This document shows, piece after piece, positions 44,005-52,026 of a DNA stretch of 64,000 bases. Origin of the DNA: Eubacterium plexicaudatum ASF492 (GTDB lineage Bacteria; Bacillota; Clostridia; Lachnospirales; Lachnospiraceae); assembly GCF_000364225.2 (NCBI RefSeq), contig NZ_AQFT02000001.1, positions 2,747,501 to 2,811,500 on the forward strand, read 5' to 3'. The notes under the pieces were generated by a model. That model did not search any database, was not told the DNA's origin, and saw only the letters and a program-made list of their open reading frames with translations. A program made the translations under genes and the position numbers. The stretch's first letter is position 1. Each line of letters starts with the position of its first letter.

Positions 44005-45216
44005 TTACCGATTCACAATCGCAATCTTTAAGCCTTCCTGTTTCAGATTTGTCACAAGCGCTTCGTTGATCTGTTCCAGCGGGAACTCATGTGTGATCAG
44101 CTCGTCCATCGGAAGACCGATTGCCTTTGCACGTTTTAAGAAATCAAACGTTGTCGCATAATCTCTGAGCGTATATACCCAGGAACCTACGAGTGTGATT
44201 TCCTTGGAACAAAGGTCAAAATGCGGATTAATGACCGCATCTCCGCCATTAATGAAAAATCCAAGCTCGCACAATCCGCCGCCGTTGCGGATAAATTTAT
44301 AGATATTGGCATGTGCGGCCGGTGAACCCGTACACTGGAATGCAAAATCTGCCGCATAGCCGCCGAATGCATCCGTAACACCTTTTGTAAGCGCTTCGAT
44401 TCCTTTATGTTCCATAAAGTTCACCGTCTGTCCCGCACCCATTCTCTTTGCAAAGTCCAGACGCTGCTCATTGCCGTCTACCGCTACAATGTTTTCAATT
44501 CCCATTGTACGCAGCACCGAAATACAGATTAATCCGATCGGTCCGCAGCCCTGTACGACCACCCTGCTGTTAAAACGCAAAATTCCGGTCGTCTTTGCCC
44601 GCTCTACCGCATGAATCAGTACCGCACACGGCTCAATTAAAATACGGGATTTCAGATCCAGGTCGCTGACATTAAAGATCGTAGACCCTTCACGTACAAG
44701 TATGTAATCGGAAAACCATCCGTTCAAATGTATATCGTCATCTTCCAGCAATCCGTAAACATCTGCGCCGCCTACATTCTGCTTATTTAAATCAAACATC
44801 GTAATATCCGGATTATCTTTAAAAATCATACAGGTTACAACTTTATCACCCAGATTTAACGGCTTTCCGGCACTGTCTGTCTTAACGTTTTTCCCCATCT
44901 TTACAATTTCGCCGGTTCCTTCATGTCCAAGCGCAACCGGAATGAGTCCGAACGGATCTTTTTTAAATTCATGCGCATCCGTACCGCATACGCCGCAGCC
45001 TTCTACTTTAACAAGAATATCGCCGTCGCCGACTTCCGGCATCGGATATTCCTTCACTTCAAAATGTTCCAATGAAGTAAGCATTGCAACATGTGCCGTC
45101 TTCGGAATGCTCTGCGCGGATGTTCCGCTGCCTGTGACAGGCATCTGGCCCATCATGCTTTCCAGCACCTGTCTGACTACGGCCTGCACATTTGCAGAAT
45201 TAAGTTCCATGTCCAT
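44005..45216 (-). CDS. Zinc-type alcohol dehydrogenase with encapsulation peptide
   Basis: A 403-residue medium-chain dehydrogenase. An N-terminal amphipathic helix (NSANVQAVVRQVLESMMG) and linker precede the catalytic domain, with metal ligands in GCGVCGTDAHE and ALGHEGTGEIV and the Rossmann motif VVQGCGPIGLICISVL. The structural-zinc lobe with four cysteines is missing. It probably reduces propionaldehyde to propanol, or lactaldehyde to propanediol, and so recycles NAD+ inside the shell. I start at 45216 behind GCGAGGAAA. The protein is intact. Confidence 0.88.
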   Translation of the reverse strand: MDMELNSANVQAVVRQVLESMMGQMPVTGSGTSAQSIPKTAHVAMLTSLEHFEVKEYPMPEVGDGDILVKVEGCGVCGTDAHEFKKDPFGLIPVALGHEGTGEIVKMGKNVKTDSAGKPLNLGDKVVTCMIFKDNPDITMFDLNKQNVGGADVYGLLEDDDIHLNGWFSDYILVREGSTIFNVSDLDLKSRILIEPCAVLIHAVERAKTTGILRFNSRVVVQGCGPIGLICISVLRTMGIENIVAVDGNEQRLDFAKRMGAGQTVNFMEHKGIEALTKGVTDAFGGYAADFAFQCTGSPAAHANIYKFIRNGGGLCELGFFINGGDAVINPHFDLCSKEITLVGSWVYTLRDYATTFDFLKRAKAIGLPMDELITHEFPLEQINEALVTNLKQEGLKIAIVNR

Positions 45217-45236
45217 TTTTATTTCCTCGCTTTCTT

Positions 45237-46624
45237 TTATCGAATGCACAAGCTGTCACACATTACGCAGCGTCTTCTTTTTGTAAACGCGGATGCACTG
45301 GTCAGTCCTTCTCCGGTACGACTTGCAATCGTAAAAGTACAGTACCCTTCTCCGCCAAAACCGATTGCTGCGTAAGACGGCCCGTTTTTCACAAGAATAG
45401 CTGTGTCAATTGCTTTTGCATAAGTTGTAATGTGATCTACATTTTTGGAATGAATGTGTGCCGAATGCCGGTTGCCATGCTCCAGCCACACTGCTTTTTC
45501 TACCGCGTCTTCAAAGCTGTCCGCTCTTACAACACCAAGAATCGGCATCATCAGTTCTTCCGTAATTAACGGATGCTCCTTCGGCCCTTCAAAGGTAATG
45601 CAGCGGATATTGTCAGGAGCCTGCACGCCGATCATACCAAGCAGCGTTTTGGCATCTCTGCCGACGCAGTCGCGATTCAGCTGACCGCCTTTTAATACGA
45701 CGGAGATCAGCGCTTCCTGCTCTTTTGCGGATGCCAGATAGCAGCCCTGTTCCGATATCATATAGTGCATCAGCTCATCTGCGATACTGTCTACCGCTAC
45801 AATCTCTTTTTCTGCAATGCAAGGCAGATTGTTGTCAAACGTACATCCGTTCACAATATCTTCGGCAGCCTTTCGGATATCCGCCGTTTCATCCACAAGC
45901 GCAGGCGGATTTCCGGCTCCCGCGCCGATGCCCCTCTTTCCTGACGAAAGTACGGCTGTTACGACTCCCGGCCCTCCGGTTGCCGCTATCAGATGGATAT
46001 CTTTATGTTTCATCATAATGGCGCTCGTATCCAGAGTCGGATGTTCCACCGTACATGCGATATTGTCCGGTCCGCCTGCTTCCACCGAAGCCTCATTCAC
46101 CAGATTAACCGCAAAAATAGAAGTCTTAATCGCCGCCGGATGCGGATTAAATACAACCGTATTGCCGCCTGCCACCATACCGATCGTATTGCACAAAATC
46201 GTCTCACTCGGATTCGTACAAGGTGTAATGGCTCCGATCACCCCGAACGGCCCCATCTCAATCAAAGTCAGTCCCCGGTCTCCGGACCAGGCCTTCGTCG
46301 TGATATCTTCCGTACCCGGTGTCTTTTCCGCAACCAGCTGATGTTTTAATATTTTATGTCCGACATTGCCCATGCCGGTTTCTTTTACACCCATTCGTGC
46401 AAGAATCTCTGCGTTTTCCATGATTTTGCCCGAATAGAAGAAATAATTTTTTCTCTGTGGTCCATAGGCATTTTACCGATGACAGCCTGTGCTTTTTTTG
46501 CAGCTTCCACCGCTTCGTTCATATCCGAAAATACGCCGCGGCTGCCGGATGCATCCGAAGAAATCCGCATATTTGCCAGCACCTGCCGTACAATGTCTTG
46601 TACCATCTGATCATTTACAGACAC
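45237..46624 (-). CDS. CoA-acylating aldehyde dehydrogenase, PduP-like (frameshifted)
   Basis: About 462 residues when joined. The N-terminus MSVNDQMVQDIVRQVLANMR is an encapsulation peptide. The rest has TPCTNPSETILCNTIGMVAGGN, GTGG-like AATGGPGVVTAVLSSGKRGIGAGAGNPP and the catalytic Cys in FDNNLPCIAEKE. It converts propionaldehyde, CoA and NAD+ to propionyl-CoA. The break is at the T4 run 46424-46427; one more base restores SSIRAKIMENAEILARMG. It overlaps the GlcG-like gene upstream by 10 nt. Confidence 0.92.
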
Positions 46625-47115
46625 GCTGCTACCTCCTCAAAAATTGTTTTGCCATAGGCCGCAAGAGCGGTATCTTCCTGTGCCGTACCGCCGCTTACCC
46701 CAAGCGCGCCTACGATTTTCCCCTTTAATTCCAATACCTCTCCGCCGCCAAAAATGACGATCCTTCCCCCGTTCGTAAACTGGATGCCATACAGCGGCTG
46801 TCCCGGCTGGCTGAGTTCTCCCAGCTTCTCGGTAGACATTTTAAGGCTTGCGGAAGTGTATGTCTTATTCAATGCGATGTCAAAGCTGGCTATATAAGCA
46901 TCATCCATACAATGTACCGCTACCGGACGCGCCGCCGCATCCGATACCGCCACAACCGCACGCACACCCATCTGCGCAGCTTTTTCTTTTACTCTGGCAA
47001 TCAGCGCTTCGGCTAACGCAAGCGTCATCCTGTCCGAACCGCCTGCCGGACGGGCGCCGTCCGTCTGCAGATGCTCCAGCACCGCTTTCACCGCATTCAT
47101 AATTTCCTGTTCCAT
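46615..47115 (-). CDS. GlcG/HbpS-family protein (PduO C-terminal-like) with encapsulation peptide
   Basis: A 166-residue protein. An amphipathic N-terminal helix (EQEIMNAVKAVLEHLQ) and Gly-rich linker are followed by a haem-degrading/GlcG domain (MTLALAEALIARVKEKAAQMGVRAVVAVSDAAARPVAV ... YTSASLKMSTEKLGELSQPGQPLYGIQ ... GRIVIFGGGEVLELKGKIVGALGVSGG). Domains of this type bind haem or cofactors and are fused to the PduO adenosyltransferase in B12 systems. Here it is alone and the locus is B12-free, so its role inside the compartment is open. Confidence 0.88.
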   Translation of the reverse strand: MEQEIMNAVKAVLEHLQTDGARPAGGSDRMTLALAEALIARVKEKAAQMGVRAVVAVSDAAARPVAVHCMDDAYIASFDIALNKTYTSASLKMSTEKLGELSQPGQPLYGIQFTNGGRIVIFGGGEVLELKGKIVGALGVSGGTAQEDTALAAYGKTIFEEVAACL

Positions 47116-47123
47116 ATGCTTTC

Positions 47124-47930
47124 TTACATTCCAAGCTGCTGCATTACTTTTTCCGTAATGGAAGCAATCAGATCCTTATCCGCCTGCGGAGCCGCACCTG
47201 TGCTGCTGCAATGTCCGCCGCAGCTGTGGCAGCTTGGCTTTCCTGCCTTTGCATTCGGGCACAGGTTTGCAGGATGCTTACCGGTCATTCCCATCTGTCT
47301 GCGAATTTCATACAGTTTTTCTACCTGTTCTTTGTTCAGTTCCTGCGGACCGCCGATCTGCATCGTCTGCCAGAGCAGTCTTGCATAAAATTCCAGTGAT
47401 TCCATTTTGTGATAAGCACTCAACAGTGAATCCGAATATGCAAGTGCACCGTGGTTTTCAAGCAGCACCGCATCAAAATACTGTAAGTGCTCCGATACCG
47501 CATCCGGTATTTCCACCGTAGAAGGAGTGCCGTATTTTGCAATCGGAACACATCCAAGTGCAATAACCGCCTCCGGCATAATCGGCTGTGTCAGCGGAAT
47601 ACCTGCAATCGCAAACGTCGTCGCATACAGCGGATGCGCATGTACTACCGAATTTACATCCGGTCTTTCTTTATAAACCCGCATATGCATCTTAATCTCG
47701 GAAGACGGACGGAAGCCTTTATTTGCCTGGATTACATTTCCCTGTGCATCTACCTTGCAGATGTATTCCGGCGTCATAAATCCTTTGCTGACACCGGTTG
47801 GCGTGCATAAAAATTCGTTCTCATTCAGCTTCACGGAAAAATTACCGTCATTTGCAGCTACCATGCCGCGGTTATATACCCGTTTGCCGATTTCGCACAT
47901 TTCTTTTTTTACTTCGTATTCATTTTGCAT
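47124..47930 (-). CDS. fucA: L-fuculose-1-phosphate aldolase with C-terminal encapsulation peptide
   Basis: A 268-residue class II aldolase. Phosphate-site and active-site blocks are NDGNFSVKLNENEFLCTPTGVSKG, the zinc histidines are in SVVHAHPLYATTFA and LLENHGALAYSDS, and the acidic residue is in IMPEAVIALG. A Cys-rich spacer (CPNAKAGKPSCHSCGGHC) then leads to a C-terminal amphipathic helix (DKDLIASITEKVMQQLGM), a likely encapsulation peptide. It cleaves fuculose-1-phosphate to DHAP and L-lactaldehyde, probably inside the shell. It is the first gene behind the second promoter and has GGAGG. Confidence 0.92.
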   Translation of the reverse strand: MQNEYEVKKEMCEIGKRVYNRGMVAANDGNFSVKLNENEFLCTPTGVSKGFMTPEYICKVDAQGNVIQANKGFRPSSEIKMHMRVYKERPDVNSVVHAHPLYATTFAIAGIPLTQPIMPEAVIALGCVPIAKYGTPSTVEIPDAVSEHLQYFDAVLLENHGALAYSDSLLSAYHKMESLEFYARLLWQTMQIGGPQELNKEQVEKLYEIRRQMGMTGKHPANLCPNAKAGKPSCHSCGGHCSSTGAAPQADKDLIASITEKVMQQLGM

Positions 47931-47957
47931 TCCATTATCCTCCTTGGATTAGATTTA

Positions 47958-47981
47958 TGTTGATTTGTGTTGTTTTCTGTT
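47958..47981 (-). promoter_or_regulatory. Putative DeoR operator behind the fucA promoter
   Basis: TGTT repeats at 47958, 47968 and 47978 (AACA on the minus strand) are spaced exactly 10 bp apart. The first 14 bp, TGTTGATTTGTGTT, is the complement of AACACAAATCAACA, and the plus strand before the dehydratase has AACACAAATCCACA. It lies just downstream of the expected transcription start, where a repressor would block. A similar TGTTTG...TGTT pair is at 48031-48045. Confidence 0.5.
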
Positions 47982-47992
47982 GTTATGTTTCC

Positions 47993-48021
47993 ATATTACC
48001 ACAGCATTCAACATTCGTCAA
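47993..48021 (-). promoter_or_regulatory. SigA-type promoter of the fucA-shell operon
   Basis: Minus strand -35 TTGACG (48016-48021), 17-nt spacer, -10 TAATAT (47993-47998). It splits the locus into a dehydratase-activase-EutS unit and the fucA-shell unit. Confidence 0.7.
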
Positions 48022-48070
48022 CGTATTTTCTGTTTGTTTCATGTTGTTTTTACGGTGTGATGATTGTCTG

Positions 48071-48436
48071 TCAGGTTCTTGTAATCTCACATACGGAAAA
48101 TCCCATCTTATCCCGCACATAGTTTATAACCGCCTGTATGGCCGCCTCCGTGTCGGATACGGCGCCCGTTACAAGCAACGTACCATGTACACGGTCTAAA
48201 AAGCCAAGTGTAACGCCGGATGCCTTTACCGCCACATCCGCAGCGATAATCGCCGTTTCCGGCGGACTTACGGTCAGCAGCCCGATCGCCGAGCCTCTTG
48301 TGTCTGCCCCAGTCTTAAGTCCCAGCTTGTCATACAGGCTGTCATCCGGGCCCGCAATAATATGTGCGATAGAAATCTCTTTTCCTGGCACCAGTTCCTG
48401 TACAATTCTTTCCGGTATGATTTCGTGCTGCACCAT
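48071..48436 (-). CDS. BMC shell protein, EutS/PduU family
   Basis: A 121-residue circularly permuted BMC-H protein: IIPERIVQELVPGKEISIAHIIAGPDD forms the N-terminal beta-barrel cap, then GSAIGLLTVSPPETAIIAADVAVKASGVTLGFLDRVHGTLLVTGAVSDTEAAIQAV. Proteins of this group have a capped pore and may bind an enzyme from inside. The ATG overlaps the activase stop (TAATG), so the two are translated together. Confidence 0.93.
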   Translation of the reverse strand: MVQHEIIPERIVQELVPGKEISIAHIIAGPDDSLYDKLGLKTGADTRGSAIGLLTVSPPETAIIAADVAVKASGVTLGFLDRVHGTLLVTGAVSDTEAAIQAVINYVRDKMGFSVCEITRT

Positions 48437-49245
48437 TATCCTCCGATCTGGCATTCCACGCCGGATGCCTGTTTTGCTGTCTGCAAAAGCATGTGCATCG
48501 TCCGATCGGAAGGCGGCTCGACATCCCCCATCGGATATTCTCTGCCCAGCCCTGCATATTTGTCCTGTCCAAGCCTGTGGTATGGCAGCAGATGCAGACG
48601 TTTTACATGCTCCAGCCGGCCGGTAAACGCAGCAATCTCACGGATTTCCTGTTCCGTATCGTTAAACCCCGGAATAACCGGAACCCGAATGCTTAACTCT
48701 ACCTGATATTTTTTCTGCATGGCTGCTATTTTTACGGCATTTTCCAGCATCACTTCATTGCTCTTGCCGGTAAACTCCTGATGTTTGGCCGCATTGATAT
48801 GCTTGATATCAAGCAGATACTGATCCAGCCACGGCAAAACGGATTCGATCACTTCCCATTTGGCACATGCCATACTTTCCATAGCCGTCGAAATGCCCGC
48901 TTCCTTTGCTCCCCGCAGCAGCGCAGCCGCAAATTCCGGCTGGCAAAGGCTTTCTCCGCCGGAAAGCGTCATGCCTCCGCCGGTTCTGCGGTAATAAGCC
49001 CGGTCTTTTTCCACGGTCCGCAGCACTTCCTCCGCTGTCACATCCCGGCCGATCACCTGCGGCTCACTCCGGACAATCATTGTCTGTACCGCATATTCCT
49101 GGGATTCCGGGTTGCAGCACCAACGGCACCGCAGTACGCAGCCTTTTAAAAATACGATCGTCCGTATCCCATATCCATCATGGATTGAGTACCGCTGGAT
49201 ATCAAAAATACGGCCTTTCGTCTTTCGATAGTCTTCCATACCCAT
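48436..49245 (-). CDS. Glycyl radical enzyme activase (radical SAM)
   Basis: A 269-residue enzyme. The radical-SAM cluster is bound by Cys36, Cys40 and Cys43 in GCVLRCRWC, with the SAM-binding GGG-like TLSGGES and the ribose site MESMAC. There is no inserted ferredoxin domain with extra CxxC motifs, so it is shorter than the pyruvate formate-lyase activases with two further clusters. It abstracts a hydrogen from the glycine of the adjacent dehydratase. It is 11 nt behind that gene, in the same transcript. Confidence 0.93.
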   Translation of the reverse strand: MGMEDYRKTKGRIFDIQRYSIHDGYGIRTIVFLKGCVLRCRWCCNPESQEYAVQTMIVRSEPQVIGRDVTAEEVLRTVEKDRAYYRRTGGGMTLSGGESLCQPEFAAALLRGAKEAGISTAMESMACAKWEVIESVLPWLDQYLLDIKHINAAKHQEFTGKSNEVMLENAVKIAAMQKKYQVELSIRVPVIPGFNDTEQEIREIAAFTGRLEHVKRLHLLPYHRLGQDKYAGLGREYPMGDVEPPSDRTMHMLLQTAKQASGVECQIGG

Positions 49246-49256
49246 CTTCCTTCCCG

Positions 49257-51788
49257 TTAAAATCCCTGCTGTGTCCGTCTTATAATATCATCCTGCAAAG
49301 ACCGGGACAGTGTCGTAAACAAAGCGCTGTATCCTGCAACCCGCACAACCAGATGTTTGTACTGCTCCGGATGCTCCTGTGCATCCAGCAGCGTTTCTCT
49401 GCTGACGACATTAAACTGCATATGGCTTCCTTTCTGATCAAAGTATGCGCGAATCAGTCCGGTGAAATTTTCAAGCCCCTGTGTTCCGCTGAGTGCGGAC
49501 GGATGGAATTTCTGATTGAACAGTGTTCCGTTGCTGGCGATAAAATGATCCAGCTTTGCCACGGAATTGGCTGCTGCCGTCGGCCCATGGACATCTTTGC
49601 CGGCCGATGGAGACACGCCGTCCGCAACCGGCGTATGCGCCAGGCGTCCGTCCGGTGTCGCTCCGGTCTGCGCGCCAAGCGGTACGTTCGCGGATACCGG
49701 ATAGAGCCCGGCCTGGAAAATACCGCCGCGTGGATTTTTATAATTCTGCAAAGGTCTCGTATACGTATAAGCCACATCTCTTGCAAATGCATCCACGTCT
49801 TCCATATCATTTCCAAACTTCGGCACTTCTTCGATTAATTTCAAAATCCGTTCTCCGTTTTCTATTACCTGCGGAGCCTGTGCCGCTGCCGTTAACGCCT
49901 GAAGAATCGCGGTAATTTCCCGCTCTCCGACATTCTCTCCGGCATCCTGCATACTTTTTGCCGCATTTGCCGCAAGCGCCGCTATATCTTCTCTCGTCAG
50001 TCCTTTTCCATAGTTGGTCATAAGCGCGCGTTTCAGTTCTTTCATGGTCAGCTTCTTTTCATCGTATACAAGCTTTTTCACCGCATACAGAGAATCGGCC
50101 ATGTTAGCCACGCCAAATCCCTGCGGCCCGGTAAAGTTATAAATGGCGCCGCCTTCCTGCACGGTCATTCCCCGCTTCATACAGTCGTCGACCATAGAAG
50201 ACAGAAACGGCAGCGGACACCGTTCGGCATGCGCCGTGTCAATGGCATTGTCCGCGTTTACAAGCAGGCTGATCGCATAGTCCATCTGCGCCTTATAAGC
50301 TTCATAAAACTGCTCGAAGGTTTCCATCTGTTCTACTTCTCCGGTCTGCAGTCCGACCTGAACACCGGCATCCATTCCGTTTGTAAAGACAAGCTCCAGC
50401 GGACGGCACATATTGAAAAATGCCGCATCATGCCATCCTTCGGTCTTACCTGCTTTCTGCGGTTCCACACATCCGATAATGTTGTATTCCCGTGCATCCT
50501 GCAGCGTCAGTCCTCTGCTGATCAGAGATGGAATAATAACTTCGTCGTTATAATAAGCCGGCAGACCGATGCCTGTCCGTGTCAGTTCCGCTGCCCGAAT
50601 CAAAAACTCATGCGGCGTACCGTTCCATACGCGCACGGACAATGACGGCTGCGGTAAAAATACATGCATGGAAGCCTGAATGCTCATAAATGACAGATCG
50701 TTCGTAACATCGATACCTTCCGCATTCTGTCCGCCTGCAATCAGGTTCTGAAACAGGCTGTAACCTGCAAAGCCTTCCGCTGACGCAGCATCTCTGCATT
50801 TATTTAAATCGTTCAGTTTTACCCAGATACAATCCATCAGCTCCTGTGCAAACGCACGGGTAATCTTGCCGCTGTCCAGATCCTTCTTATAATAAGGATA
50901 CATATACTGATCAAACCGTCCCGGCGAAATGGAATGTCCGCTCGATTCGATCTGAAGAAGCTGCTGTACAAACCAGAAGGACTGGCACGCTTCATAAAAC
51001 CCGGATGCTCCGTGTTCCGGTACATTCGCACAGTTTTGCGCAATGACGAGCAATTCCTTCTGTCTGACCGGATCCTGGCAGTTCTGTGCCTCCTGCAATG
51101 CCAGCTTGGCATAACGGTGTGCATATAAAATTGCGGCGTCACAGCTGATGATAACTGCCTGCAAAAATCTGGATTTTTTCTGATAATTGCCGTCGCCCCG
51201 CCGGATAGATGCAAGCTCCTCCTGTGCTTTGCGCCGAATTCCTGAAAATCCGACTGCGAGTACTTCTTCGTATTTTACTGTCACATGTCCGACACCGTTA
51301 TAAAAATAATTCCCCGGCGTAAACAGATTGTGATCAATCGCATCCAACGTCTCCGGCTCCATATAAGCAGTCGCAAGCTCACTCGTCGTTCTGCCCTTCC
51401 AATAGGCATTTGCTTCTTTTAATTCCTTTTTTGTCTGCTCTGCTATGTAAAACGGATCTGCCGCACGCGTCGCTACCGTATCAAACTCTTTTTCAAGCCA
51501 GTCATAAGAAAACTCCGGATACGTCTGACATCCTCTTGGTGCAATCGTAGTACTGCCAACAATCAGTTCCAAATCACGGATCACAATCGGAATGTGCTCC
51601 AGAATATGCCGGAATGCCTTTGCTCTGCGCATCACCATTGGCTCCTGCTCCGTCCGGCGATAAGATTCCGTAATCAGAATCGCCCGTGCCGATTCAATTT
51701 CCGGCATTTTCGCATACAAATGCTCTACCAGCTTTGAAATTCGGTCCGTCTTGGGTATTGGCGTACTGTCATAGGTATATAATCCCAT
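49257..51788 (-). CDS. B12-independent glycyl radical 1,2-propanediol dehydratase
   Basis: An 843-residue glycyl radical enzyme. The thiyl-radical cysteine and general base are Cys440 and Glu442 in NIIGCVEPQ, the glycyl radical is Gly819 in VVRVAGYSALF, and His168, Ser286 and Asp454 (GWHDAAFF) correspond to the diol-binding residues of glycerol dehydratase. It removes water from 1,2-propanediol to give propionaldehyde. The fucose context points to propanediol rather than glycerol. It is the first gene of the locus, intact, with GAAAGGAG before the ATG. Confidence 0.94.
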   Translation of the reverse strand: MGLYTYDSTPIPKTDRISKLVEHLYAKMPEIESARAILITESYRRTEQEPMVMRRAKAFRHILEHIPIVIRDLELIVGSTTIAPRGCQTYPEFSYDWLEKEFDTVATRAADPFYIAEQTKKELKEANAYWKGRTTSELATAYMEPETLDAIDHNLFTPGNYFYNGVGHVTVKYEEVLAVGFSGIRRKAQEELASIRRGDGNYQKKSRFLQAVIISCDAAILYAHRYAKLALQEAQNCQDPVRQKELLVIAQNCANVPEHGASGFYEACQSFWFVQQLLQIESSGHSISPGRFDQYMYPYYKKDLDSGKITRAFAQELMDCIWVKLNDLNKCRDAASAEGFAGYSLFQNLIAGGQNAEGIDVTNDLSFMSIQASMHVFLPQPSLSVRVWNGTPHEFLIRAAELTRTGIGLPAYYNDEVIIPSLISRGLTLQDAREYNIIGCVEPQKAGKTEGWHDAAFFNMCRPLELVFTNGMDAGVQVGLQTGEVEQMETFEQFYEAYKAQMDYAISLLVNADNAIDTAHAERCPLPFLSSMVDDCMKRGMTVQEGGAIYNFTGPQGFGVANMADSLYAVKKLVYDEKKLTMKELKRALMTNYGKGLTREDIAALAANAAKSMQDAGENVGEREITAILQALTAAAQAPQVIENGERILKLIEEVPKFGNDMEDVDAFARDVAYTYTRPLQNYKNPRGGIFQAGLYPVSANVPLGAQTGATPDGRLAHTPVADGVSPSAGKDVHGPTAAANSVAKLDHFIASNGTLFNQKFHPSALSGTQGLENFTGLIRAYFDQKGSHMQFNVVSRETLLDAQEHPEQYKHLVVRVAGYSALFTTLSRSLQDDIIRRTQQGF

Positions 51789-51832
51789 TTCATATGTTCT
51801 CCTTTCTTTCGTTTATCAACAGGAATATTTTT

Positions 51833-51861
51833 ATTATACGCCATTTCATTCTTAAAAGCAA
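51833..51861 (-). promoter_or_regulatory. SigA-type promoter of the dehydratase unit
   Basis: Minus strand -35 TTGCTT (51856-51861), 17-nt spacer, -10 TATAAT (51833-51838), 45 nt before the dehydratase start. The -35 overlaps the box at 51860-51873. Confidence 0.72.
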
Positions 51862-51905
51862 CACAAATCCACATTTTTTCTTTTAAAACTTCACATAATT
51901 CAACA
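51860..51905. promoter_or_regulatory. Two putative DeoR operator boxes before the dehydratase
   Basis: AACACAAATCCACA (51860-51873) and CACATAATTCAACA (51892-51905) share the form [AC]ACA-N6-[AC]ACA with 10-bp spacing and start 32 bp apart, three helical turns. The first overlaps the -35. The same box, in the other orientation, lies behind the fucA promoter. The region also serves the divergent PHP gene. Confidence 0.5.
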
Positions 51906-51949
51906 CTTTTTCGCGTACTACTATATTTGTTTTTATTTGTTTTTTATTC

Positions 51950-51978
51950 TTGACAAAATCATCCTGCGGAAGCATACT
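51950..51978 (+). promoter_or_regulatory. SigA-type promoter of the PHP gene
   Basis: Plus strand -35 TTGACA (51950-51955), 17-nt spacer, -10 CATACT (51973-51978), about 50 nt before the start at 52027. It is divergent from the dehydratase promoter. Confidence 0.5.
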
Positions 51979-52026
51979 GTATGTTGTAGAAAAAAGGAAT
52001 ATGCAAACGAAAAAGGACAAGTTGCA

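Noticed and set aside
39735..51788. A B12-dependent Pdu locus with cobalamin riboswitch
   Set aside because: The dehydratase is a glycyl radical enzyme with an activase, no PduCDE-like genes are present, and I see no conserved cobalamin riboswitch elements before the dehydratase or fucA.
49257..51788. Choline trimethylamine-lyase (CutC) or pyruvate formate-lyase
   Set aside because: The Cys-Val-Glu active site GCVEP and the His168/Ser286/Asp454 positions fit diol dehydratases, and the neighbours are fucose enzymes. Pyruvate formate-lyase has a Cys-Cys pair.
47958..51960. Catabolite-repression (cre) sites in the fucose promoters
   Set aside because: I looked for a TGNAANCGNTNNCA-like site and found no convincing match, so carbon catabolite control by CcpA is not claimed.
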